Positions 36,194-46,545 of a stretch of DNA of 64,000 nucleotides are shown in pieces (position 1 is the stretch's first letter; each line of letters opens with the position of its first letter). The notes under the pieces were generated by a model that saw only the letters and a list, made by a program, of their open reading frames with translations, ran no database searches and was not told the DNA's origin. The position numbers were made by a program, and so were the translations under genes. The DNA comes from Ruminococcaceae bacterium KH2T8 (GTDB lineage Bacteria > Bacillota > Clostridia > Saccharofermentanales > Saccharofermentanaceae): positions 124,001 through 188,000 of the forward strand of contig FOIY01000002.1 of NCBI GenBank assembly GCA_900111435.1. Reading direction: 5' to 3'.

Positions 36194-37474
36194 ATGTCCG
36201 ATCTAACGATTTCAGCCGCTCAGGCTAAAAAAGCGTCGCATCTTATGGCAGTTCTTACTGCCGATATCAAGAATGAAGCCCTTATAAAGATCTCCAAGGC
36301 TCTTAATGATTCTTCCGATAAGATCTTTGAAGCTAATCAGGCTGATCTTAAGAAGGCTGAGGAAGAAGGTCTTGAGACTCCTCTTTTGAAGAGACTTAAG
36401 TTTGATTCAAAGAAACTTAATGAGGTTACTGACGGCATCAAGAGCCTTACAGGACTTGAAGATCCCGTAGGTAAGAAGCTCCTTCATACTACTTTGGATG
36501 ACGGATTCGAGCTCTATCGTGTTACTTGCCCTATCGGAGTTATCGGTGTCATCTTTGAGTCACGTCCCGATGCTCTTGTTCAGATTGCATCTCTCTGCCT
36601 TAAGAGCGGTAATGCCGTATTCCTTAAGGGGGGAAGGGAAGCTGAGAATACAAATAAGATCCTTGCCGAGATAATCTATACGACAGGTGTCGGGGCAGGA
36701 CTTCCCGAGGGATGGCTTCATCTTATTACAACCAGAGAAGATGTTAATGCCATGCTCGCGCTCGATAAGTATATTGATCTTATCATTCCGAGAGGATCGA
36801 ATGCTTTCGTTCAGTACATTATGAAGAACACTCTGATACCCGTAATGGGTCATGCCGACGGTGTATGTCATACTTATATCGCCGCTGACTGTGATCAGGA
36901 AAAGGCTTTAAAGGTTGTACTCGACGCTAAGACTCAGTATGTATCCGTTTGTAATGCTACCGAGACTATCCTTGTAGACAGAGATCTCAAGGCAAGCCTT
37001 CTGCCTAAGCTCGTAGCTATGCTCCGTGAAAATGACGTAGAGATCTTCGGAGATGATGAAGTGTCTCAGATGTTCAGATGTGAAAAGGCGCAGGAGTGGC
37101 ACCACGAATATCTTGATTACAAGGTATCTATCAAGCTCGTAAGCGGTCTTTCCGAGGCTGTCGATCATATCAATGAATACGGCTCCGGACATACCGACGC
37201 TATCATTACTGAAGATAAGGCGAAGGCTGAGTCATTTATGGATTCCGTTGATTCGGGCAGCGTTCTCTGGAACTGCTCAACTAGATTTGCCGACGGATTC
37301 AGATACGGCTTCGGTGCTGAGGTTGGTATCAGTACATCAAAGCTTCATGCCAGAGGTCCCGTAGGACTTGAAGGATTAGTATCCTATAAGTACAAGCTTT
37401 ACGGTAACGGTGATATCGTCGGAGATTATTCCGCAGGTAATAAGCATTTTAAACACATAAGGAGAGATATATGA
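36194..37474 (+). CDS. proA: Gamma-glutamyl phosphate reductase
   Basis: 426 residues from ATG 36194, with AAAAGGGG 7 bases upstream; the ATG at 36170 precedes the predicted transcript start. It reduces gamma-glutamyl phosphate to the semialdehyde with NADPH, the second step of proline synthesis. Motifs are CPIGVIGVIFESRPDA, the cofactor loop NAVFLKGGREA, and the catalytic cysteine in VCNATETILVD. No proB is beside it. Its stop overlaps rpiB by four bases. Confidence 0.96.
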   Translation: MSDLTISAAQAKKASHLMAVLTADIKNEALIKISKALNDSSDKIFEANQADLKKAEEEGLETPLLKRLKFDSKKLNEVTDGIKSLTGLEDPVGKKLLHTTLDDGFELYRVTCPIGVIGVIFESRPDALVQIASLCLKSGNAVFLKGGREAENTNKILAEIIYTTGVGAGLPEGWLHLITTREDVNAMLALDKYIDLIIPRGSNAFVQYIMKNTLIPVMGHADGVCHTYIAADCDQEKALKVVLDAKTQYVSVCNATETILVDRDLKASLLPKLVAMLRENDVEIFGDDEVSQMFRCEKAQEWHHEYLDYKVSIKLVSGLSEAVDHINEYGSGHTDAIITEDKAKAESFMDSVDSGSVLWNCSTRFADGFRYGFGAEVGISTSKLHARGPVGLEGLVSYKYKLYGNGDIVGDYSAGNKHFKHIRRDI

Positions 37475-37923
37475 AAGTAACACTCGCATCAGATCACGCA
37501 GGATACGATCTTCGTATGAAGGTCAAGGCTCATCTCGAGCAGAAGGGCTTTGAGGTATTGGACGGAGGTGCACAGAGCGCCGATGTTCCTTTCAGCTATG
37601 TAGAAGCAGGGCAGAAGATCGGTAATGATATCCTTGAGGGCAGAGCCGAAAGAGGCATCGCTATTTGCGGTACAGGTATCGGTATCTCCATCGTAGTAAA
37701 TAAGTTCAAGGGTATCAGATGCGGACTCGGAAGCAATGAATATACTGCTAGGATGAGCCGTCAGCACAATGATGCTCAGGTATTGGCTATCGGTGCCAGA
37801 GTAACAGGTCAGGCTGTAGCTCTTGCAATGGTAGATGCTTTCTTTGATGAGGAGTTTGCAGGTGACAGACATGCTGTCCGCGTAAATGACATCAAGGCTC
37901 AGGAAGAAGAATTCTTTAAGTGA
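37471..37923 (+). CDS. rpiB: Ribose-5-phosphate isomerase B
   Basis: 150 residues. It interconverts ribose-5-phosphate and ribulose-5-phosphate. Motifs are the N-terminal ASDHAGYDLR and the catalytic cysteine loop ICGTGIGISI, followed by SNEYTARMSRQHNDA. The start overlaps the proA stop (ATGA), so translation is coupled. The family also includes allose-6-phosphate isomerases. A gene between proA and upp favours the housekeeping role, and rpiB-upp before the atp operon is a common Bacillota order. Confidence 0.95.
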   Translation: MKVTLASDHAGYDLRMKVKAHLEQKGFEVLDGGAQSADVPFSYVEAGQKIGNDILEGRAERGIAICGTGIGISIVVNKFKGIRCGLGSNEYTARMSRQHNDAQVLAIGARVTGQAVALAMVDAFFDEEFAGDRHAVRVNDIKAQEEEFFK

Positions 37924-37944
37924 TCCTTTAAGGAGGGAAGTTTT

Positions 37945-38577
37945 ATGGCAGATAACGTATTCGTATTTGATCATCCGCTCATTCAGCACAAGGTATCGCT
38001 CCTTCGTGATAAGAACACGAGCACAAAGGAGTTCCGTGAGCTTGTATCGGAGATCGCAATGCTCATGGCTTATGAGGTAACGAGAGATCTTCCCATGAAG
38101 GAAGTCGAGATCGAGACTCCTGTTGCGACAGCTAAGGTAAAGATGCTCGCAGGTAAGGATATCGCTATCGTTCCCATCTTAAGAGCAGGTCTTGGTATGG
38201 TAGACGGTATGGTCGAGCTTATCCCGAACGTAAGGGTAGGACATATCGGCCTTTACAGAGATCCCGTTACGGTAGAGCCTGTAGAGTACTATTGCAAGCT
38301 CCCTGAGGATATCGCTGAGAGAGAGGTCATCCTCCTGGATCCCATGCTCGCTACGGGCGGATCAGCGTCGGCAGCCATCACTTTCCTTAAGAAGCGCGGT
38401 ATCGAGAACATCAAGTTCATGTGCCTTATCGCAGCACCTGAAGGTATCAACAGAGTAGTAACGGATCATCCTGATGTGCGTATCTTCTGCGCTGCAAGGG
38501 ACGAAAAGCTCAATGATCACTCATATATCGTTCCGGGTCTGGGCGATGCAGGTGACAGATTATTTGGCACAAATTAA
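37945..38577 (+). CDS. upp: Uracil phosphoribosyltransferase
   Basis: 210 residues. It makes UMP from uracil and PRPP (pyrimidine salvage). The PRPP-binding loop is [26 protein letters not shown] near residue 80 and the C-terminal [15 protein letters not shown] uracil-binding motif are also intact. A strong AAGGAGG lies before the ATG. It ends the proA-rpiB-upp operon, closed by a terminator. Confidence 0.97.
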   Translation: MADNVFVFDHPLIQHKVSLLRDKNTSTKEFRELVSEIAMLMAYEVTRDLPMKEVEIETPVATAKVKMLAGKDIAIVPILRAGLGMVDGMVELIPNVRVGHIGLYRDPVTVEPVEYYCKLPEDIAEREVILLDPMLATGGSASAAITFLKKRGIENIKFMCLIAAPEGINRVVTDHPDVRIFCAARDEKLNDHSYIVPGLGDAGDRLFGTN

Positions 38578-38599
38578 TCGAGTCTTAATACGACAGATT

Positions 38600-38626
38600 T
38601 GCCGATATGACTATATCGGCATTTTT
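38600..38626 (+). terminator. Intrinsic terminator after upp
   Basis: TGCCGATAT and ATATCGGCA are perfect 9-base arms around a 4-base loop, followed by T5. It separates the upp transcript from the atp operon. No strong promoter is seen in the 50 bases before atpB, so partial readthrough is possible. Confidence 0.92.
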
Positions 38627-38675
38627 GTTGGAGTAATATAATTTTACTTATAGGAAATGGATTAGAGGTGATATT

Positions 38676-39548
38676 GTGAGTGAAATGATCATGCTCCTTA
38701 GTTCGGGCTCATGGCTTCAAGAGTTCTGCGAGTCGTTCAAGGAGCATTTCATCGAAGAAGTTAAGATCGGTGATATCGGCGAAGAGATCAATAAGTCGAT
38801 CCTTCCGTGGAAGCATTATTTCGAGATTGGAAACGGATTTAAGGTTCTTCTTACGGATGCTGTGATCGTATCCTGGATCGCCATAGCGCTGGTATTGTTC
38901 CTTATATTCCGTATGGCTAGAAAACCGCAGCTCAAGCCCGGAAAGACTCAGATGGTACTTGAGATGCTCGTCGGTCTTATTATATCGACGGCTATGGATC
39001 TCGGTATGAACAGGAAAGAGGCAGAGCATGTAGCGCCTATGATCGCTACATTCGGATTTGTCATAGCGGGCTGTAACGTGATATCCGCTTTCGAGATATC
39101 GCCCCCGGCTAAGAATATCGCTTTCCCGGTAGCTCTTGCAGTCGTTGCTATAACTTATGTTATCTATGTATCCGTAAGATTCGTCGGCTTAAAGTCACTC
39201 GGTATCTATATGATCCATCCTATTCCGATCATGGTTCCCTTTAAGATACTCGACTTTATTATCAAGCCGCTCTCGCTCGCACTTCGACTTTACGGTAATG
39301 TATTCGGTGCATTCGTATTCATGAAGTTCCTGAGCGTTATCATCCCCGCTTTCTTACCCGGCGTATTCGGTCTGTGGTTTGATATCGGTGACGGAATCCT
39401 TCAGGCGATCGTATTCTCATATCTTACGATGTCCTATATCGGTGAGATAGTTGAGGTCGGACACGAATATAAGGAGCATCCGGAGCTTTTCGAGAAGAAG
39501 AAAAAGGCTAAGAAGAACACAAGTGAAGAAGCTGCAGTTGCGGCTTGA
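38676..39548 (+). CDS. atpB: ATP synthase F0 subunit a
   Basis: 290 residues starting at GTG (AGAGGTGAT five bases upstream). It forms the proton (or sodium) half-channels against the c-ring. Six hydrophobic segments are visible. The essential arginine is in LALRLYGNVFGAF and the helix-5 glutamine is in GILQAIVFSYLTMSY. The helix-3 segment usually written PTADLNTTLALA reads SPPAKNIAFPVALAV here, an unusual variant. The C-terminus ends in a Lys-rich, then acidic tail (EKKKKAKKNTSEE). First gene of the atp operon; no atpI is present. Confidence 0.95.
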   Translation: MSEMIMLLSSGSWLQEFCESFKEHFIEEVKIGDIGEEINKSILPWKHYFEIGNGFKVLLTDAVIVSWIAIALVLFLIFRMARKPQLKPGKTQMVLEMLVGLIISTAMDLGMNRKEAEHVAPMIATFGFVIAGCNVISAFEISPPAKNIAFPVALAVVAITYVIYVSVRFVGLKSLGIYMIHPIPIMVPFKILDFIIKPLSLALRLYGNVFGAFVFMKFLSVIIPAFLPGVFGLWFDIGDGILQAIVFSYLTMSYIGEIVEVGHEYKEHPELFEKKKKAKKNTSEEAAVAA

Positions 39549-39566
39549 TAAGAAATAAGGTAATGA

Positions 39567-39857
<291 letters not shown>

Positions 39858-39881
39858 TAAGTAAAGGGGAGTTAAAGTAAG

Positions 39882-40454
39882 ATGAATCCTATTATCCTGA
39901 CACCGCTCTTACTGGTGATCGAATCCGAGCCTTCGCTGTTCTCGGCTGACCAGATGGGCGGATATGCAGTAACTGCACTCTTTACACTGACTAATCTTGC
40001 AGTTGCATTTTTCTTTATCAGATTACTCTTTAAGAAGCTTCTCCTTCCTGTGTTAAATAAGAGACAGGAGCAGATCAATGCTTCTATCGACGAGGCTTCC
40101 AAGGCCGAAGAAGAAGCAAAGAAGCACGAAGAGGAGAGCAAGCAGGCTATCGACGAAGCCAGAGTTCAGGCTTCCGAGATAATCGAGAACTCCAGAGAAA
40201 ACGCCGAGAAGCAGGCAGATATCATCAAGGAGAAAGCAAATGAGGAAGCGAGCAGCATCATAAGCCGCGCTGAGAGTGATTCTCAGAGAATGAAGCGTGT
40301 TGCTCTCGAAGAGATGAAGGACCAGATCTCCGACCTTGCAGTTGTTATCGCAGGTAAGATCATCGGTGATGTAGTCTCTGAGTCAAAGCTTAAAGAGCTT
40401 TCGGATAAGTATACCGAAGAAGTACTTCAGAACGAGGTGAACAAGATTGGCTAA
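39882..40454 (+). CDS. atpF: ATP synthase F0 subunit b
   Basis: 190 residues. One membrane helix (about 28-48, [19 protein letters not shown]) is followed by a long charged coiled coil ([21 protein letters not shown]) and a C-terminal [13 protein letters not shown] segment that normally binds delta. It forms the peripheral stalk. Its last 8 bases overlap the start of the next gene, which carries the delta-like domain, so stalk and partner are made together. The length is about 20 residues longer than usual. Confidence 0.95.
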   Translation: MNPIILTPLLLVIESEPSLFSADQMGGYAVTALFTLTNLAVAFFFIRLLFKKLLLPVLNKRQEQINASIDEASKAEEEAKKHEEESKQAIDEARVQASEIIENSRENAEKQADIIKEKANEEASSIISRAESDSQRMKRVALEEMKDQISDLAVVIAGKIIGDVVSESKLKELSDKYTEEVLQNEVNKIG

Positions 40455-42363
40455 GGATAACGAACAGACATCCAATCTGCCGATGCTCATACGTGTTGTT
40501 ACCGCGGGTGATATCCCTGAGGATCAGGTTGGTATCATCGCTTCGAATTTTGCGGGAAAGTTCGATATCAAGGATTATGATCTTGAGATAGAGACAGATG
40601 AATCGCTCATCGGCGGATTTGTTATCTATACGCTCGGAAGCCGTTATGACTACAGTGTTAAGGGTCAGCTCGAGCGTGTAGGAAGCTTCGTCAAGCGTTC
40701 CAGATCACTTGATTTTGATATAGACGGTGAGAGTGATGTCGTTTTTGATAAGACGAAGATCCATGAGAATCTTCGTGATGCGATACAGCAATTCCCCGAG
40801 TCTTCTGCAGTAAGTATCGATAATGCTGAGATCAAGGGTCTTAATGCAGATGAGCTTACAAAGCGTGTGCGCAAGGCTTTCGCTGAAGCTGACAATATTG
40901 AGGAAGTCGGTATCGTAATGAGCGTAAGTGACGGTGTCGCTACCGTTTCCGGACTTGAGCACTGCATGCTCTCCGAACTTGTCGGATTCTCTAACGGCGG
41001 TTACGGTATCGCGCTCAACCTCGAGCGTGATAAGGTAGGTGTCGTATTGCTCTCGGGCGCTGACGATGTCGTTCAGGGAATGGTATGTAAGCGTACGCGT
41101 TCAACTGTTTCCGTCCCCGTTGGTGTCGGACTTATCGGACGTGTAGTTGATCCTTTGGGTAAGCCTATAGACGGTAAGGGTATCATCAGATATTCGGAGA
41201 CTCGTCCCATCGAGGCACCGGCTCCTACTATCGTAGACAGATCCCCCGTTAATAAACCTCTTCATACAGGTATCACTGCTATCGATGCCCTGACTCCTAT
41301 CGGAAGAGGACAAAGAGAGCTCATCATCGGTGACCGTCAGACAGGTAAGACAGCTATCGCTATAGATACGATCATCAATCAGAAGGGTAAGGATACACTT
41401 TGCGTATATGTTGCCATCGGACAGAAGATGAGTAATATCGTTTCGACGGTGAATCTGCTCGATAAGTACGGTGCGCTCGACTATACGACCGTAGTTGCAG
41501 CAAGTGCAGCTCAGCCTGCATCCTTGCAGTATATTGCTCCTTTCGCCGGATGTGCCATCGCCGAGGAGTTCATGTATTCCGATCATAAGGATGTACTTAT
41601 CGTATATGATGACCTGAGTAAGCATGCTCAGGCTTATCGTGCGATATCGCTACTCCTGAGAAGACCTCCGGGACGTGAAGCTTATCCGGGTGACGTATTC
41701 TATCTTCATTCGAGACTTCTCGAGCGTGCTGCTAAGCTCAGCGACGCTAAGGGCGGCGGATCTATCACGGCGCTTCCCATCATCGAGACTCTCGGTAATG
41801 ATATCTCGGCATATATCCCGACGAACGTAATATCGATCACTGACGGACAGATCTATCTTGCTCCCGAGCTCTTTTTCTCAGGTCAAAGACCTGCCATCAA
41901 TGCCGGTCTTTCCGTATCCCGTGTAGGTGGTGCAGCTCAGACAAAGGCGACAAAGAAGGTTGGCGGACCGCTTCGAATCGCGCTTGCTCAGGCAAGAGAG
42001 ATGGCTTCTTTCGCGCAGTTCGGATCCGATCTTGATGAGAATACGCAGCTTCAGCTCAAGAGAGGTGCAGTCCTTAATGAAGTCCTGAAGCAGGATCAGT
42101 ATTCTCCCTGGTCGATGGAAGAGCAGGTAGTAATACTTTATATGGCGACGTCCGACAGCATGAATTTCCTTGCGAAAGAGGATATCCGTGAGTATTATTC
42201 GGACTTCATCGATTATATCTGGGTATCTCACCCCGAGGTAATGGAGAAGATAAGCTCGACGCAGAAGTTCGAAGACGATACTGCCGCAGAGATAGATAAG
42301 GTACTTGAAGAATATAAAGAGGCATTCCTCGCTGAGCATGCCGAATACAGGGAAGAAGACTGA
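40447..42363 (+). CDS. atpA: ATP synthase delta(C-terminal domain)-alpha fusion
   Basis: 638 residues starting at TTG (GAGG 9 bases upstream, inside atpF). Residues 13-80 read like the C-terminal domain of the delta/OSCP subunit: RVVTA, then [10 protein letters not shown] (51-60) and [12 protein letters not shown] (67-78). A linker of about 50 residues follows, then an ordinary alpha subunit from about residue 131, keeping its N-terminal helix. Walker A GDRQTGKT is at 295-302, about 125 residues later than usual, and the arginine finger is in SVSRVGG. No separate atpH gene exists between atpF and atpG, and the delta N-terminal six-helix domain is missing. The frame is unbroken, so this is not an obvious sequencing error. 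Confidence 0.93.
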   Translation: MAKDNEQTSNLPMLIRVVTAGDIPEDQVGIIASNFAGKFDIKDYDLEIETDESLIGGFVIYTLGSRYDYSVKGQLERVGSFVKRSRSLDFDIDGESDVVFDKTKIHENLRDAIQQFPESSAVSIDNAEIKGLNADELTKRVRKAFAEADNIEEVGIVMSVSDGVATVSGLEHCMLSELVGFSNGGYGIALNLERDKVGVVLLSGADDVVQGMVCKRTRSTVSVPVGVGLIGRVVDPLGKPIDGKGIIRYSETRPIEAPAPTIVDRSPVNKPLHTGITAIDALTPIGRGQRELIIGDRQTGKTAIAIDTIINQKGKDTLCVYVAIGQKMSNIVSTVNLLDKYGALDYTTVVAASAAQPASLQYIAPFAGCAIAEEFMYSDHKDVLIVYDDLSKHAQAYRAISLLLRRPPGREAYPGDVFYLHSRLLERAAKLSDAKGGGSITALPIIETLGNDISAYIPTNVISITDGQIYLAPELFFSGQRPAINAGLSVSRVGGAAQTKATKKVGGPLRIALAQAREMASFAQFGSDLDENTQLQLKRGAVLNEVLKQDQYSPWSMEEQVVILYMATSDSMNFLAKEDIREYYSDFIDYIWVSHPEVMEKISSTQKFEDDTAAEIDKVLEEYKEAFLAEHAEYREED

Positions 42364-42372
42364 TCTTAAGAG

Positions 42373-43311
42373 ATGGAAAATCTTAATGCGATAAAGAAAA
42401 GGATAAAGAGTGTCAATGACATCGGACAGATGACAAATGCCATGCAGCTTGTCAGTTCTGCCAAGATGCGCAGATCCCTGATGCTCCATGAATCTGTTCA
42501 TCCGTTCTTCTCTTTGTGTGCCGAGAGCATGCAGGAGATAAGGAATAATACGGATTCCATAAGTAATCCTTTCTTTGAGCTCAATCAGAAGAAGACCGGT
42601 GATACGTGGCGTATCGCGGCATTTGTATTGAGCGGAGATCAGGGCCTTGCAGGTGCCTATAACAATAACATGGTAAAGATCACCGAGGAGCACATCAGAA
42701 ATAAGATCCTCGAAAATACCAGAAAAGGTATCTCTACCGAATATAAGCTCTATGTTTTCGGTAAGCTCGCCAGAGAGAAGCTTACGAGAAACGGTTATAA
42801 CGTAGATCAGGATTTCTCTTTCCCGATCGCCGAACCCAACTTCTATCAGGCAAGGACAGTAGGAAGCATCATCAAGCAGAAGTTCCTGGCGGGTGAATTC
42901 GATCTTGTCTATCTGATATATACAAGGATGGAGTCTGCATCGAATATGGTTCCCGTAGCCGTAAGACTTGCTCCGGTTGACATGAAGTCTTTGAATTCTA
43001 TCCTTCCGAGGGAAGTAGAGAGTGCAGGTATTGCTACCGAGGGCGGATCTCAGATGGAATATATCCCGAGCCCCGATCAGGTATTTGATTTCCTTATCGA
43101 TACTTATCTTAATGCTGTTATCTACGGCGCGATGGTTGATGCTTATGCGAGTGAGCAGACCGCAAGACTTACCGCTATGGATAATGCTACTAAGAATGCA
43201 GAAGAGATGATAAATAAACTACAGCTTATCAGCAACAGGGCCAGACAGGCCAAGATCACCAATGAACTCACTGAGATCATAAACGGTGCCCAGCAGGCTG
43301 ATAACCTCTGA
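42373..43311 (+). CDS. atpG: ATP synthase F1 subunit gamma
   Basis: 312 residues. It is the rotating central shaft. The N-terminal helix MENLNAIKKRIKSVNDIGQMTNAMQ and the C-terminal helix ARLTAMDNATKNAEEMI...RQAKITNELTEIINGA form the coiled coil. Between them is the Rossmann-like middle domain (FVLSGDQGLAGAYNNNM). It is about 20-25 residues longer than many gamma subunits. It begins 9 bases after the alpha gene. Confidence 0.96.
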   Translation: MENLNAIKKRIKSVNDIGQMTNAMQLVSSAKMRRSLMLHESVHPFFSLCAESMQEIRNNTDSISNPFFELNQKKTGDTWRIAAFVLSGDQGLAGAYNNNMVKITEEHIRNKILENTRKGISTEYKLYVFGKLAREKLTRNGYNVDQDFSFPIAEPNFYQARTVGSIIKQKFLAGEFDLVYLIYTRMESASNMVPVAVRLAPVDMKSLNSILPREVESAGIATEGGSQMEYIPSPDQVFDFLIDTYLNAVIYGAMVDAYASEQTARLTAMDNATKNAEEMINKLQLISNRARQAKITNELTEIINGAQQADNL

Positions 43312-43336
43312 TAATGAATGAGATTGCAGGAGATGA

Positions 43337-44751
<1,415 letters not shown>

Positions 44752-44752
<1 letters not shown>

Positions 44753-45234
44753 TGGCTGAGAAGAGTACGAACAAGGTCAAGTTCACGGTCGTAACACCGT
44801 ATAAGAATTTCTTCGAGAAGAAAGTATCGTCAGTTATCCTGCCGACGCTCGACGGAGAGATCGGTTTTATGCCCGGACATACGCCTCTCGTATTGGCTTT
44901 GAAGCCCGGGATAGTTACTGTCAGGATCGATGATGAGATCAGTCATTTTACCGTGTCCGAAGGTTATGCCGAAGTAGGGCAGCATCTTGTCCTTGCCGTT
45001 TGTAATGCTGCGGAAAGTCCCGAGGAGATCCATGTCAGATGGATAAGAGAAGCACTTGACGAAGCTAATGAAGACAGGAAAAAGATCCTGAAGATCGAAG
45101 ACCCTGATGCTCGTGCATATGCTCTTAAGGAAGTTGATCAGAAGATCGCCAGAGCCAAGGCGAGGATCCATCTGATAGAGCTTTACGGCAGTGATCACCA
45201 AAAGGAGAGACTTGTAGAACTCGAGCTCATCTGA
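44752..45234 (+). CDS. atpC: ATP synthase F1 subunit epsilon
   Basis: 160 residues, longer than the usual 130-140. The N-terminal beta sandwich (VVTPYKNFFEKKVSSVILPTLDGEIGFMPGHTPLV) is followed by a two-helix C-terminal part rich in charges (EALDEANEDRKKILK), the part that can inhibit rotation. It ends the operon, overlapping by 8 bases the 3' end of the convergent FHA gene. No T-rich terminator is present, so antisense overlap of transcripts is likely. Confidence 0.95.
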
Positions 45235-46336
45235 GTCCGAGTCTTATGTCGAAAGACACATCTCCGAGCATCATTCGCTGTCCGTCGCGAACTTCGTATT
45301 CTCTGCCTTTTTCGAGTCGTAATCCGTCTAAGAATGTCATATTGTCTTTTGATATATCGGTAACGGTATAGATGTCTTTGTTCTTCATTATCTGAACATG
45401 AAGGGGAGATACCGAATCATTATCTACCGTAATGTCCGAAAGAAAGCAGTCTGATCCTACAGTTGCTCTTTGTGTATAGATCGCTTTTCTGATCTGTTCC
45501 GCGCCTGAATAATAGGTAAGGATCATGCAAGATACTGTATTGGGATCAGAGTGTTCTGCTTCGAATAGTATCCTGGTCTTGCTGCTATCTGAATTGTCAT
45601 CAGCAAATCTCTTTGATCTTCCGTCTTTGAGCACCGTAGATATAAGAAGAGTGCATGATGCCACGAAGAACAGGAATGAGATGAACAGTTCGGATAATAT
45701 GACCGATGCCAGAGCGATGATCGCCGAAAGCAAGGCGATCGCGATCTCCTTGTGAAAAGTATGGACAGCGGAAGGACGCACATCGGGAGATGTGTTCTTG
45801 ATATTTACCGCGGATCGTTCGAGAAGACTACAGTCATTGTCTCTTATAGCAAACAATAACGAGTCCCTTTCTCCCGATGTGAGAACCTCCTTAAAACATG
45901 AGTGAGATATAAAATCTTGAGTCTTATCGTCACCTAGTGATGAGAGCCTTAAAGCTTCCGGGTCTGATTCGAACGGGTGCACACATAGCCTTAATCTTTT
46001 ATTGTCTTCATCCCAAAACAGCCATGTGTTATCCCATACGATATTCCCGGGCGCCAGAAGTACATCCGACATCTTAGATATCGATATGAAAAGGTCTGCG
46101 ATTGAATTTCGTAGGATCATTTTGTTCTTTGTTATAGTAGTTATCTCGGACAGACGTTTCATTCCGGTGCAGTCAAATGCAAGTTCTCTGCCGAAAGAGG
46201 TATCGTTTATATATACCGGAAGTGTAAATCCGGCAATATCTTTTCTGATCATTTCAGCGGCATATCCTGAAACGACATCTCTTTCTTCGCATCTTAATGT
46301 AACGAACTGTCCGTACGGACCTTTTCTGATCTCCAT
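45227..46336 (-). CDS. FHA-domain membrane protein at the end of the Tad operon
   Basis: 369 residues. The N-terminal 180 residues match the layout of DUF6382 (FVTLRCEERDVVSGYAAEM; NIVWDNTWLFWDEDNKRLRLC). Two hydrophobic helices (about 205-245) lead into a C-terminal FHA domain (VGSDCFLSDITVDNDSVSPLHVQI) that binds phosphothreonine peptides; Ser/His in VSPLHV fit the FHA core. It is the last gene of a minus-strand operon with Tad pilus genes. It probably couples kinase signals to pilus assembly, but that is inference. Confidence 0.85.
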   Translation of the reverse strand: MEIRKGPYGQFVTLRCEERDVVSGYAAEMIRKDIAGFTLPVYINDTSFGRELAFDCTGMKRLSEITTITKNKMILRNSIADLFISISKMSDVLLAPGNIVWDNTWLFWDEDNKRLRLCVHPFESDPEALRLSSLGDDKTQDFISHSCFKEVLTSGERDSLLFAIRDNDCSLLERSAVNIKNTSPDVRPSAVHTFHKEIAIALLSAIIALASVILSELFISFLFFVASCTLLISTVLKDGRSKRFADDNSDSSKTRILFEAEHSDPNTVSCMILTYYSGAEQIRKAIYTQRATVGSDCFLSDITVDNDSVSPLHVQIMKNKDIYTVTDISKDNMTFLDGLRLEKGREYEVRDGQRMMLGDVSFDIRLGLR

Positions 46337-46353
46337 CTTTATCTCACCGCCTG

Positions 46354-46524
46354 TCAGCCGCCAAATGCTCCGGTTATCTTTCCGTCATCGAATACGAATG
46401 ACATGACCGAACTTGCATAGCTCATGAGTCCTTCTCTGAAGACCAGGGCTAATCCGACAAGAACGGCGATTATGATGACCGTTTCAACGGTTCCCATACC
46501 TTTTTTGTTTCTTCTTGTAAGCAT
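46354..46524 (-). CDS. flp: Flp-type (type IVb) pilin
   Basis: 56 residues, with AAGGAGG six bases before the ATG. The sequence begins MLTRRNKKGMGTVETVIII, then a hydrophobic helix to about residue 28, with a short polar tail (DDGKITGAFGG). Glu at position 5 after the basic-glycine leader (KKG|MGTVE) is the prepilin-peptidase processing pattern of Flp pilins. It lies directly after the TadBC fusion gene and before the FHA gene. It is the smallest gene of the operon and easily missed. Confidence 0.85.
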   Translation of the reverse strand: MLTRRNKKGMGTVETVIIIAVLVGLALVFREGLMSYASSVMSFVFDDGKITGAFGG

Positions 46525-46545
46525 CTGTAACCTCCTTATCGTTAT

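Noticed and set aside
40447-40690. Delta-alpha fusion as a frameshift or sequencing artefact
   Set aside because: A missing stop would need a full delta gene; the delta NTD is absent, the linker is in frame, and the gene has its own start with a ribosome site inside atpF.
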